A stretch of DNA of 64,000 nucleotides from Camellia lanceoleosa. Lineage: Eukaryota; Streptophyta; Magnoliopsida; Ericales; Theaceae. Shown piece after piece: positions 35,233 to 46,069 of this stretch. The notes under the pieces are model-generated. The model was given only the letters and a program-made list of their open reading frames with translations. It was not told the origin of the DNA and did no database searches. The DNA lies in contig CM045760.1 of NCBI GenBank assembly GCA_025200525.1, forward strand, positions 47,573,932 to 47,637,931, read 5' to 3'. The translations under genes were made by a program, and so were the position numbers. The stretch's first letter is position 1, and every line of letters begins with the position of its first letter.

Positions 35233-35351
35233 CTATGGGGATTTGGAGTCACTGCTGTGATCCCTCACTACTGTGCCTCTACTGTGCTTTGAAACGATCC
35301 CGTTTCATAATTTTTTATTTTTTATTTTTTTTTTTTTGGGGGGGGGGGGGA
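35233..35351 (+). repeat. Small dispersed repeat, copy A
   Basis: Begins ATGGGGATTTGGAGTCACTG and ends in a T-rich then G-rich run. The inverse complement of 38573-38692 is recognisably the same sequence, including TTTGAAAC and GTTTCATAAT. Short length and a homopolymer end suggest a SINE-like or MITE family, unnamed. Confidence 0.6.
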
Positions 35352-35744
35352 GTATGCTAGGTTACTCTCCTGTGCATCTTTATTCCAATAACATCTCTAT
35401 CTTCATCACTCACATGCGCCATCCAACCACAATATTGTCCACTGCCACCATCAAAGATCAATATCATCCCAAATTAAATCAAAATGAGTGTGTCAAGAGA
35501 GGATTTTAATGAACAAATTAAACTCAATAACAGCTTGAGTGATCATAGTTTTGTTCTTTGAGGAGTTTTTTTTCATGTTTTTTAAGACGTTGAAATATTA
35601 CAATCCATGGTTAAGGAAGAAGATATCCTTCAAAAGTACTCTCACAACTAAAATGGATGAGAGGAACTTGATGATTTGGACTCCAATAATTTTTTTTTTT
35701 ACAGATTACAACTCTACTTTCTTTGTTGTATTTGGACTCTTTTC
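35352..35744. other. Intergenic DNA without recognised gene
   Basis: AT-rich sequence between the small repeat and the next solo LTR. Only short frames were seen. Confidence 0.5.
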
Positions 35745-35749
35745 ATATG

Positions 35750-37774
35750 TATAGCGATCCCGGTTTTTACCCCGACCTTTATTATGCTTCAGACTCGGAT
35801 TCCGTGATTGTATATTGTTATCTATGTCTTGTTTCATCCCTTTAATTCTTTGAATTTGAGTTTTGGGACTTGTTGGGCGAGTTTGGAATAGGTTGGTTGT
35901 CTTTGGGTACAAATGGTTGTTGCCCAGAATTTGGCTTCTTCGCTCGAGCGAAACTTCTTGCGCCCGAGCGAGCCTTGTGTAATTTGTTCTTCGCTCGAGC
36001 AAGGCTTTCTCTGCTCAAGCGAGCCCTGTGAAAATGTTTCTTTGCTCGAGCGAGAACTCTTGCGCTCGAGAGTGCGTCTGCGTTGGGCGACAGACCTGAA
36101 GCTTCTCATTCCACGCTCAAGCTAGACTTCTTGTGCTCGAGCGAGGCAACCTTTGTGTGTTTGGTCGCTCGAGCGAGAAATCCTTCGCCCGAGCGAGCCT
36201 TCGTATATCATATTGCAGCAGTGATGTTTTACAACACTTTTTGGTTTCATTTCTTCCCCAAAACCTAATCTGGCTACTTCGCTCTCTAAAACTCACATTC
36301 TCTCTAAGATTTCATCTAGATCTATTGTGTTCTTGACCCTAGTGTCTTTGAGAATAAGGTAGAGAGCTTCAAGAGCTTCGTTTTGATCCAAGAAGTAATT
36401 GATTTCGTCATCTTTGAAGTTCCACCTTGTTGCTTGGGTTTCTACACTTGAGGTAGGGAATTTCTACACTCTAATATGGTTTTTAGCTTAGTTATTTGCT
36501 ATTGTGTATAAATGATGAGATATGGTTGTGGTTTGGACAAATCTAGGATTTGAGTATGAGATGAAATGAGGGTTTTTGATGAGTATGAGATAAATGAGTA
36601 TGAGGTTTTAAGAGATGATCTTGTTATGCCAAAATAGTTGATTTTGGTGTTTGGGTTGATATTTGGAAAGAGGGAGATTTTTCCCTAATTTGATCAAATT
36701 ATTATTTTTGTATAAATAATTGGGAATTTACATTGAAAATGTGATATTGGAAGGTTGTGGTTGTAAATGGTGATATTGGATATGTATTATCTCACCTAAG
36801 TAAATTTTGAATAAAATATTTATTTGAGATTGAACATCTCTTTAGAAATAATTGAATTGGGCTATCGGTGGAGGGTAGCCATGATTGTTGTAGAAATTGC
36901 ATAAGGATTAGGCGATTTAATGCTAATTCATTGTTGGTGTCATTGAATATGACCATGCTATAAATACATTGTCTATGTATGTTTATTGGGAGGAGAAATG
37001 GGATGTACTCCATATATGATTATGTTTATAAATATATTGCATATGTATATTTGTTTGGGAGGAGAAAGGGGATGGACTCCATTTAAATCAAGTTGGCCAG
37101 AGTGTCCTGGGTGAAAGACCCGAAATTTCATATATAAGTGGGTGTCGGTTCCTTCGGACAAAATATCCGTAAAATGGCAAGTTTGAAGTGTTTATTTGTG
37201 TTTTGCATAGTTGGAAAAACCATTGAGTTGTAATCTCATTTTGGTTGTGGAAAGATAATGAATTTAACTCATGAAGTGAGTAGCATATGTGAATTGGGAT
37301 CGAATTGAAGGAAAATGGAAATAAAGTTAGGTCTTAATAGCATATGAATATGCAGGCCTTGTGGATGTTTTAGTATCGGTGTTGTTTATGTACGTGGTAT
37401 TTATACCTTTGCTAAACTTCATATATTGTGTTAGATTATCTCTACTGGGTTGTTGGCTCACCCTATACGGGAATATCATTTTCAGGTGCAGGTGAGATGT
37501 TTTCTCCAAGGCAATAGCATGGATGAACTTTTGGGAAGCAAGAGCTTTTTATTTATGTCTTATGTGTGTATGTTTGTCATTTGTAAAGCCAAGGGCTTAA
37601 GATGTAATGAGCGAGACTCAATTTGTGTAATCAAGCAATGACTTGGAAAGATGTAAGCCTACATGGCATTTAACTGGTTGTTAAACAATGAACTCTGATA
37701 TATGAAAGTATGTTGTTTCTCATATTTATTCCGCATATTAGTTATCTTTATTGTATTATTTTGGGGGCGTTACA
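35750..37774 (+). repeat. Solo LTR (2025 bp), target duplication ATATG
   Basis: Starts TATAGCGATCCCGG and ends GGGGGCGTTACA, with ATATG at 35745-35749 and 37775-37779. It contains a palindrome array (35941-36197), a TATATCA box, a donor-like TTGAGGTAGGG near 36447, the stem-loop at about 36861-36880, GGAG...CTCC units at 36990-37080 and an acceptor-like CATTTTCAG near 37484. There is no internal region, so it was probably left by LTR-LTR recombination. Confidence 0.93.
35941..36197. promoter_or_regulatory. GCTCGAGC array in solo LTR
   Basis: Several copies of CGCTCGAGCGA plus variants (CGCCCGAGCG, GCTCAAGCG) lie upstream of TATATCA near 36204. The layout is as in the full-length elements. 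Confidence 0.72.
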
Positions 37775-37779
37775 ATATG

Positions 37780-38294
37780 AATGTCTATGTCACCCAAAAC
37801 ATGATAAAATAGAGCATTAAACCAACACTAATTGCAAACTAAAATTTGACACCTAAACTAACTAATAGTCACTTAGGCTAACTAACCTAATTTGCTACTT
37901 CATCATCTTCATTTACCATTCCATTTGTTTATTAGCTCTGTTTTGGCTTGTATTATGAAAGCATGAAAATTCTCTTTGATTTTAAATAGGAAACTTCCTT
38001 TTTAGTTTTGAGTTAAAAATCTTTCTTTGGTTCATGGCTCAAGATGTGCTACTAATGCTAATCTCAATTGCCCATGATTATTGCCATTTGATTTACTTAA
38101 CAAACCGAGAGGTTCGATGTAGGAGTCAGTGGTGGTGGTTTTGTCCTTCAATGTAGACTTGCAAAATACAACTCGAAGAAAGGAATAAAAGCCATGAATC
38201 TAGTTAAAACAAAGAGTTTTAAGTTGAGATGAAATCAACCACTATTGCTTGTAAAATATAGATTTTCTATTGGATTTTATTTATTTATTTATTT

Positions 38295-38346
<52 letters not shown>

Positions 38347-39522
38347 GGGACTAGTGATGTTTAGAGATTTTGTCTAATTTATTTATTGGATGGTAGTATT
38401 ATCAAATGGGAGAATCAGTTTTGAGCTTGTGTTAATGGCGATGGGTAGTATTTGAATTGATAGGCAGGTGTTGGATGGAATGGAAGGAAGAGAAAAAAAA
38501 GCCTAGGAATTCAAGCAATAATCTATTATGGACCTCAATTTCTGCGTATGTGTAAGATGCAGATTATATTCCTAAAACAAAACTTTTTTGCCAAAAAAAA
38601 AAAAAAAAAAAAAACATTATGAAACAACAGTGTTTCAATGCATAGCAGGGACATAACAGTGAGGGGTCACAACAATGACCCCAAATCCCTATTTATGGTG
38701 GTGTTGATCAAGATTGACAGATGGCAGTGCAATAGTTGGCAAAAAATAGGAAAAGAAAATGACATATAAATTCATTTTATAGTCCTATTTTCTAATTTAG
38801 TGATGTATAAATAAGATAATTAGTTAATAATTAGAGAATAAATGAGAGAGAGAGTTGATTTAAATATTTAATAGAATGTTATATCATTGGATCTAAAAAA
38901 TAGATCTAATTTTTTTACTTGAATAACAATAGTTAATAGGAAATAAGGGAAGTGAGATAGTAAAATGAAAAAAATAAAAATAAAAATAACTTCATAAAGG
39001 TTATAATATATATATTTTTTAAGTTATTATTTCGTTGTATACTCTGTTAATTTGGTTTAATGATTGATTAATATAAAAATAGACATTATAATATAATGAT
39101 TGTTATAAAAACTAAAATTATGTAAGATTTTAATTTTTAGACAATTCGAGGCCTAAGATCGCCTTACTCGCCTGTCCCCTGGGTGGCCCTGTTGCAGCAG
39201 GGACACAACAAAGCGCAAGTTAGGATCAAACTTTGTAGAGAAAAGGCCTTACTACATTCAATACTATCTTTGTGGCTTCTGTTAAAAAAATGAACATTTT
39301 AATAATCTTACCAAGTAATGGTAGAAATCTTAAAAATTTTATCAAATATTTTGTATAGGTATAAGACCCACACAATGTAGATATCCCACACTCATATGAG
39401 ATATTTAGCAAAAGTTTTAGTAAAATTTTTAAGGTCTCTAATATTTTTGTTGGCTGCAGTCAAGAATATTTAAACATGTATAACTTTAAAAAAAAATTAA
39501 ATACATATATACTTAAATAGCT
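37780..39522. other. Intergenic DNA with microsatellites
   Basis: No gene was recognised. It holds TTTA repeats followed by a (TG)n run at about 38278-38342, a poly(A) run near 38592, the small dispersed repeat described separately, and AT-rich DNA. Confidence 0.6.
38573..38692 (-). repeat. Small dispersed repeat, copy B (inverted)
   Basis: Inverse counterpart of 35233-35351, with its poly(A)/T end at low coordinate (about 38592-38613). The two copies face each other across the solo LTR at 35750-37774. Confidence 0.6.
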
Positions 39523-39527
39523 TGAAA

Positions 39528-40610
39528 TGTAACGCCCTCAAAATAATACATATAAACCCAATATTCAAGACATCCATAGACATGAGAGAATAAAACATAT
39601 TTCTATTTATCAAACTCATATTAAAACACTTCCATTATCCACAATCAAATGAGACTACATCTCATATTAAACACTTCCATACTTAAATTATCTACGTTAT
39701 GCAAACGTAATTAAGATTTCGGGACTTTCACCCTGAACACTCTGGCCAATTTAATTATCAATGGAGTCCATCCCCTATCTCCTCCCAAACAGGTTTGAGA
39801 GTCCATCCCCTATCTCCCCTCAAACCATGGAGTACATCCCCTATATTCTCCCACACAATATACATATACAATGTATTTAAACACTTATCATATACAATGA
39901 TCAATCAATACACATATTCGATGTATCATTCCAACCGTCATATTCAATGACGTATTCCAAGTGATTAGTTTCGATTTTCCCTAATCAACATACAGTGTCT
40001 ACAATAATCAAGACTATCCTCCATCGATAGCCCAAAGCAGTTATCTCTAAATAGATAATAAATTTATCAAACAGATAAAATATTAACATTTCCGAAGGTG
40101 AGTGATTTATTTATCCAACTACACCATTCAATCCCATAATTTCCCAATTTCATGATTCTCATCTCAATTTCATATTTCCATAGTTCCCAGATTAATTCTA
40201 CAAATTAATCAATCATAATAAATTAGGGCTTTCCCCCCCATTTTTCTCAAATATTGCACCCAAGGCCAAATATCATCAATCATACACAATAACTTCATTT
40301 TAGGGACCACTCATACACTTGGAACCCCAAAACTGGAAAACCCTTCTTTTATAATTTCAATTTCAAAACCCTAACATCACCCAAATACCCCAAAACAACA
40401 TCATCTATACAAAATACATAACATCTATGTCAAAACTCATAGAAATGAGTAGGTTATCCCTACCTCAAGTGAAGAGACCCAAAGGAGATGATGAACCAAC
40501 TCGAAAGTGCTTCAAATCCACAACTTTTTGGATCAAAATGGAGGTCTTGCAAAGCCCTAACACTTTAAGGAAGGCACAAAGGTTGGGTCTCACTAAACCA
40601 AGATCAAAAT

Positions 40611-40655
<45 letters not shown>

Positions 40656-41278
40656 GAGAGAGGAGCTCTCAAAATAGGGTTTTTGAAATGTTAGAGAGAG
40701 AGACAGACGAAAAAGTGATTTAAAATAACACAGTCGCGATCTGATATACGTATAGTCCGCTCGAGCGGAGAATAGGACGCTCGAGCGTAAGATACAAAAA
40801 CTTCACCCACTCGAGCGCAAATATACCCGTTTGAGCGCCAAGGCACAACAGCAAAGCACTACCTGCTCGAGCACAAAGAGACCCGCTTGAGCATAGAATA
40901 CACTCCTCCAGTATTTTTACAGACCTCGAATACTTGCTGGAGCACAAAGATACCCGCTTGAGCTCATACCCGCTCGAGCGTAATGAACTTCGCTCGAGCG
41001 CAAAAAACACTTCTGCAGTATATTTTCAGATGCACAAAATGCTGAAAGGATGCAAACTCTGATCGAGCGCAATAAGACCCGCTTGAGCGGATCATCAAAA
41101 ATCTGGGCAACAAGATTAGAGACCAAAACTCAACCAACCTATTCGAAACACGCCCACGACATTTTAAAACTCATATACCAAGAATTAAAGGACGGAATGA
41201 GACATAAACAACAATACTCAATCATGGAACTCAAGTCCGGTATACTATATATAAATAGGAAAACCCAGGATCGCTATA
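39528..41278 (-). repeat. Solo LTR (1751 bp), target duplication TGAAA
   Basis: Begins TGTAACGCCCTC and ends GGATCGCTATA; TGAAA lies at 39523-39527 and 41279-41283. In sense it starts TATAGCGATCC. It contains a palindrome array (41090-40757), a TATATCAG box, a (GA)n tract (40617-40650), a donor-like site near 40460, the stem-loop at 40012-40030 and GGAG...CTCC units near 39765-39850. Confidence 0.93.
40757..41090. promoter_or_regulatory. GCTCGAGC array in solo LTR
   Basis: About ten CTCGAGCG-type sites, many decayed to CTTGAGCG, on the U3 side of TATATCAG (minus strand). Confidence 0.7.
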
Positions 41279-41283
41279 TGAAA

Positions 41284-41956
41284 GAAAAGACTCAAAAAAT
41301 AGAATGTGTTATCACAAAACTTATTAAAAGGTATTTTTTGAGTCCGTAATGTCCATTATAAGTCTCATTTCGATGATTTAAATTATTATTTTTTGTCAGA
41401 TTCTTTATATATATAATAAATACATAAAATTTAAGTAAATCAGAAAATTGTAATTTATTTAAGGGAAATTTATTGAAAAGTCTTATTTTGGAAACTTCTG
41501 TACTATTTGGTCTCACGTTTTAAATGGTTGATTGAAAAGTTCTTATTAAGTGTAGTGTGTGACCAGCAAGTCCTTTTTCAAACGTGAATGGGTATTGGTT
41601 AGACAGATATACCCTCACCAATTAGTTGAGAATGTTTATTTATTTATTTATTTTTTTGGAATGTGTGACAGGTATGGTGTGATATTATAATATGGCAGGT
41701 ATTAATATGACACTCCAACAATGAGACGCTCCAACAAAATTAAAAACTCCTTAGTGTACTTTTTCAAATGTGACAATGTGGCAGATATGATGTGACACTT
41801 CAAAGTTTTTACTCATCCTTAGTGTACTTTTTCCAAATGTAACAACGTGGTAGGTATGACGTGATACTCCAAAAAATAAAAATAAAAACTCCTTAGTATA
41901 CTTTTTTCAAATGTGACAACGTGGCAGGTATGTTGTGACACTCTAAAAAAATTAAA
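41284..41956. repeat. Short tandem repeats (~80 bp) left of solo LTR
   Basis: From about 41660 onward, three to four degenerate copies of a unit containing CCTTAGTGTACTTTTTCAAA and GGCAGGTATGATGTGACAC. The array was split by the next solo LTR; a further partial copy appears at 44016-44065. Confidence 0.7.
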
Positions 41957-41961
41957 AACTG

Positions 41962-44015
41962 TGTAACACCACAAAATAAATATGACAAACCCATCTCATT
42001 TGCGGAAATAGAATTGAAACAACATACTTTCATTGATCAGAGTTAATATACAAAAAGTGACACATGCAATATACATTAATAAATGTCCTATCTTGAATCT
42101 ACAACATGTGTTACTAGTAATCAAAAGATGAAAGTTGAACAGATATTTAAATGCTCTAACGGCTTACATTTTTTCAAGTCATTTCTTGGTTACAACAAAA
42201 TGAGTCTAACTCAATACAGTTAAAGTCCTTGGCTATACAAATTAAATACAATAAAATGAGCCATTGCTCCAAGTCTCTCCAAGCTACTGCCTTGGCGGAG
42301 GCATGTCACCAGCACCTAAAAATGGTTTTTCCCAATAGGATGAGCCAAAGCCAAATAGAAACAATCTAACACAATATATGAATTTTAACAAAGATATAAG
42401 CATGAAATGTATGTCTGATGCTCATCACAAAATCAATCATATCTTACAGATCATAATATACTAAATTCTTCTATTCCAATATGTCTTATTTCAACTTCAT
42501 TCATGCCAATTCATTTTACCTCAATTCCTAAGTCGTATCCCTTATTATCCAGACCACCCAACTAAGACTACAACTCAGTGATTCTCAAACATACATAATC
42601 AATACATAACACTTTAATTTGCCATTTTACGAAAATTTCGTTTGCGAGAATTGACACCCATGTATACGCGTGATTTTCGGGATTTTCACCCTAGACACAT
42701 AGGTCAATTTAGTTTAATGGAGTACATCTCCTTTCTCCTCCCAAGCATGGAGTACATCCCCTTTTTCGTCCCAAACATCATACATACACAATGTATTATA
42801 ACACTGTCATATTCAATGACAACCAATAAGAGATTAGTTTCAATTCACCTAATCCTCATGCAATTTCTACAACAATCATAGCTATCCTCAACCGATAGCT
42901 CAAAATAGATATTTCTAAACAAATATACATCCAAATTCTCATAGGTGCAAGATAATACATATCTAACTCTACCACTTATATAAACAACCTCCTAATTTCA
43001 CATTTTTACTACCAATTCTGTTATTTATACAAAATAATCATTTGAGTTATTTTAGGGCCAGGCTTCCCTTTTTCCCAAGTTCATCCCAAACATCAAAATC
43101 AACTATTTTAACACAATACAAGTTTATATCTACTCCCATAACCATTTTCATTACATTCATTCAACAACCCCTCTTAAGATTTTAAATCAACACCCTAGGT
43201 TTGTCTAAAATCCCCCAAGTCCCAATCTTGTCCATACAACATCAAATAACTAAGTTAAAAATCATATGAAAGTGTAGAAAATCCCTACCTCAAACTTAAA
43301 AGACCAAAGGAAAAGATGGAGGAACTTCAAAGACGTTGAAGCCAAGCTTTAATCGGATGAAAAGAGCGCCCACGACGTGCTCTACCTTTTTAACAAAGGC
43401 ACAAGCGTGGAAAAATCACGAGATCAAGATGAACAAGTAAAGAGAAGGTAAGTTTTAGAGAGAAAGGATCTCAACTTTAGGGTTCGGAGTGAAATAAATA
43501 TGAAAAAGTGATTAAAAAAGTCATTTTCTCAAACTGATATACGTACAATCCGCCCGAGTGCAAGAGTTGACGCTCGAGTGTCAGACACAATAAGTCATTC
43601 TGCTCGAGCACAAGAAGTGACTGCTCGAGCGTAGAATACACGCATTTGGTAGTTTTGCAGACAGAAGAACATTGCTCGAGCACAAGAGTGGCTGCTCGAG
43701 CGTACACCCGCTCGAGCATAAGAAGCACCGCTCAAGCATAAAATACACTCTCATAGTAGCTTTGTAGACCTGCAAAAGTCCTAAGAGTTTGCAAAGCCCG
43801 CTCTAGCACAAGAAGTGTCACTCGAACGGAAGAGCAAAATTTTAGGCAGCAAGAATTGGAAAACCGAATGACTAACTTGTCCCAAACACAACCACAACCA
43901 TCCAATAGCCAAGTTTAAGGGAAAAGAAGATAAGCAAGACATATTCAACGGTATGCAACCAAGAAACTCGAGTCCATACTACAATAAGGGTCGGATCAAA
44001 ACTGGAACCGCTATA
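41962..44015 (-). repeat. Solo LTR (2054 bp), target duplication AACTG
   Basis: Begins TGTAACACC and ends GGAACCGCTATA; AACTG lies at 41957-41961 and 44016-44020. It contains a decayed palindrome array (43551-43830), TATATCAG, a donor-like TTGAGGTAGGGATTTTC near 43288, the stem-loop at about 42881-42899 and GGAG...CTCC units near 42718-42770. Insertion was into the ~80-bp tandem repeat. Confidence 0.92.
43551..43830. promoter_or_regulatory. Decayed GCTCGAGC array in solo LTR
   Basis: About a dozen sites, many altered to CTCGAGTG, CTCGAGCA or CTCAAGCA. Its position relative to the TATATCAG box is conserved. Confidence 0.65.
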
Positions 44016-44182
44016 AACTGCTTAGTGTACTTTTCCTAAACGTGATATATGACACTCCAATGTGGTGGATCCAATTTGATTGAATTACTATGTGTCTTCA
44101 CGTCACGCGCCAAAAAACAATTAGTAAGGAATTCATGTCTCACACTGTGCGTGTTAAAACAACCAAACTTTAAAAAGTTACT

Positions 44183-46064
44183 TGTTACAACCCAAACCCG
44201 TCCCTATAGGTTTAGCATCGTAACCGGCCAATAATCCTGGGATTACCGAAGGCCTTTGAGACAGATTAACATAATATTAGGGGCTAAAGGAAGCAAATAA
44301 CAAATATACAACATCCATTGAGCTATGTAGACTTCTATGAGACAGAAATTTTTTAAAACTTTTATGTACATATCTACACATCATTCTTGCATCATCATAT
44401 ATATACAAATTACACAAAAAGGGACTTGGCCCTATTTACAAAATAAACAAAGACTTATTTAACCAAACAAGAAAACAAAACTTAAACATTAATCACATAG
44501 CCAAAACCACTTGACATATCCAGAACCTCCACGGGAGGCACATAGGTTGGCTAACAAAAACAGATTCTAGGCAGACACCTCTAAACCCAGTCATGTGCCT
44601 GATCACCTACATATATAAATAATATAGTGAGTTGGAGCCTAATGAATAATAACAAAGTAAAGGGTTTTAATGAATGATGTCCACACCAGATTTAGAAATC
44701 ATAATTTAGATTCATAAACAGATTCATATTGATATTCATATTCTTGTTCAAATCATATATAGAAATCAAAGTTCATGCTTAATCATACATGGTACATCCA
44801 TTAGCGCTCATAGAATAGATGCAGAACATATGGTGGTTATAAATAACCAGTTCCATAAAGAAACCTCCAGATCCGGGTAACAGATGACAGATATGCTCAA
44901 CTCCATGATGGAGCCTCCGGTACGGGTAACAGAAATAAATTCCATAATGGAACCTCTGATACCGGGTGACAGCTAACAGATATCACATGATGCTAAGGAT
45001 GCCACGAATACATTGTCAAAAATTGGACAATCATTCATTGTATGGAACATAGCATTTCATAAAACATATCTTAATTCATATCATTCAAAAAATAATTAAA
45101 GTTAAACATAGCTTTACTAAATTATTACTCACAGATAGCTGCAGAAGCAGATTAGACAGATTAGACAAATCAGACAAATCAGGCAAACAATAGCGCGTGA
45201 CCTACACAAGCACATAACATATACAGATTGAAATACAATATCAATTCCTTGATCAAACTTGACTTTTCTTGTCTTTTTCTATCTAAGTAGTCCGGAGTTC
45301 TACTATGCTTATTATTTATTATTTAAATGAATCGAGTTCTCATTTCACATATCTTTTCATTACTAAATCATTCTTTTCTAAATAAACCAATTTCTTACTT
45401 GGCTTCTTAATCAAGTACTACTATGTTAATAACTTATTATTTTAATCAACTAATTACTTTTGATTGATAGCTTATTAATCTTTATTAAGCCATAAATCAT
45501 GTCTAGAATGCTTTGGAAAGAGATGAGAATAAAAATGTGAATTATATGCAATTTTCCAAAACATGCTGAAAATAGGGTCTTCGCTCGAGCGGACCTTTGG
45601 TCGCTCGAGCGGTCTGCAGAGCTTTGTAAAAATACTGGTTGGCCTTAATGTTCACTCGAGTGGTGACTTTACCGCTTGAGCAGCCATCAAATTTTTTGTG
45701 CCTTCAAAATCAATAAAATAATTTCCAAACACATATTCAAAACTTAAACTCTTGCATGAACCAATTTAAACATGTAATTTTATTAATAAGGATGAACCCA
45801 TGACTAATTTTCCAATTTCTAATACAAAAATCTCTTTGACCATTATGATTAAAACCAATAATTTTATGAATATAATAATTCCAACATTCTTCTTCTTTGT
45901 TTTATAAAACGTAAATTAAAGCTATAAAGCCCTTACAAAATATTTACATGTAAGAAATTGAAATCAAAATCAAACTAATTTTTGTTTCTCAAATGTAAAT
46001 TATAATTTATTTCCAAATTTGTCCAAATTTAGATTTAATTTATTTTCTCTATATCAAACCCAAT
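44183..46064 (-). repeat. Older LTR-like region, interrupted
   Basis: Begins TGTTACAACCC, the inverse of an LTR-type end. It carries about three copies of a ~60-bp unit containing CCATAATGGAACCTC and CCGGGTAACAG (44850-44985), and a small palindrome group (45582-45683) upstream of a TATAATT on the minus strand. The next solo LTR is inserted at 46070, so this region should continue after 48256. Its far end and target duplication (TTACT expected) were not found. Confidence 0.5.
45582..45683. promoter_or_regulatory. Small GCTCGAGC group
   Basis: Two perfect GCTCGAGCGG sites and two decayed ones (CACTCGAGTGG, CGCTTGAGCAG). Spacing and position resemble the arrays in the other LTRs. Confidence 0.6.
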
Positions 46065-46069
46065 TTCAA

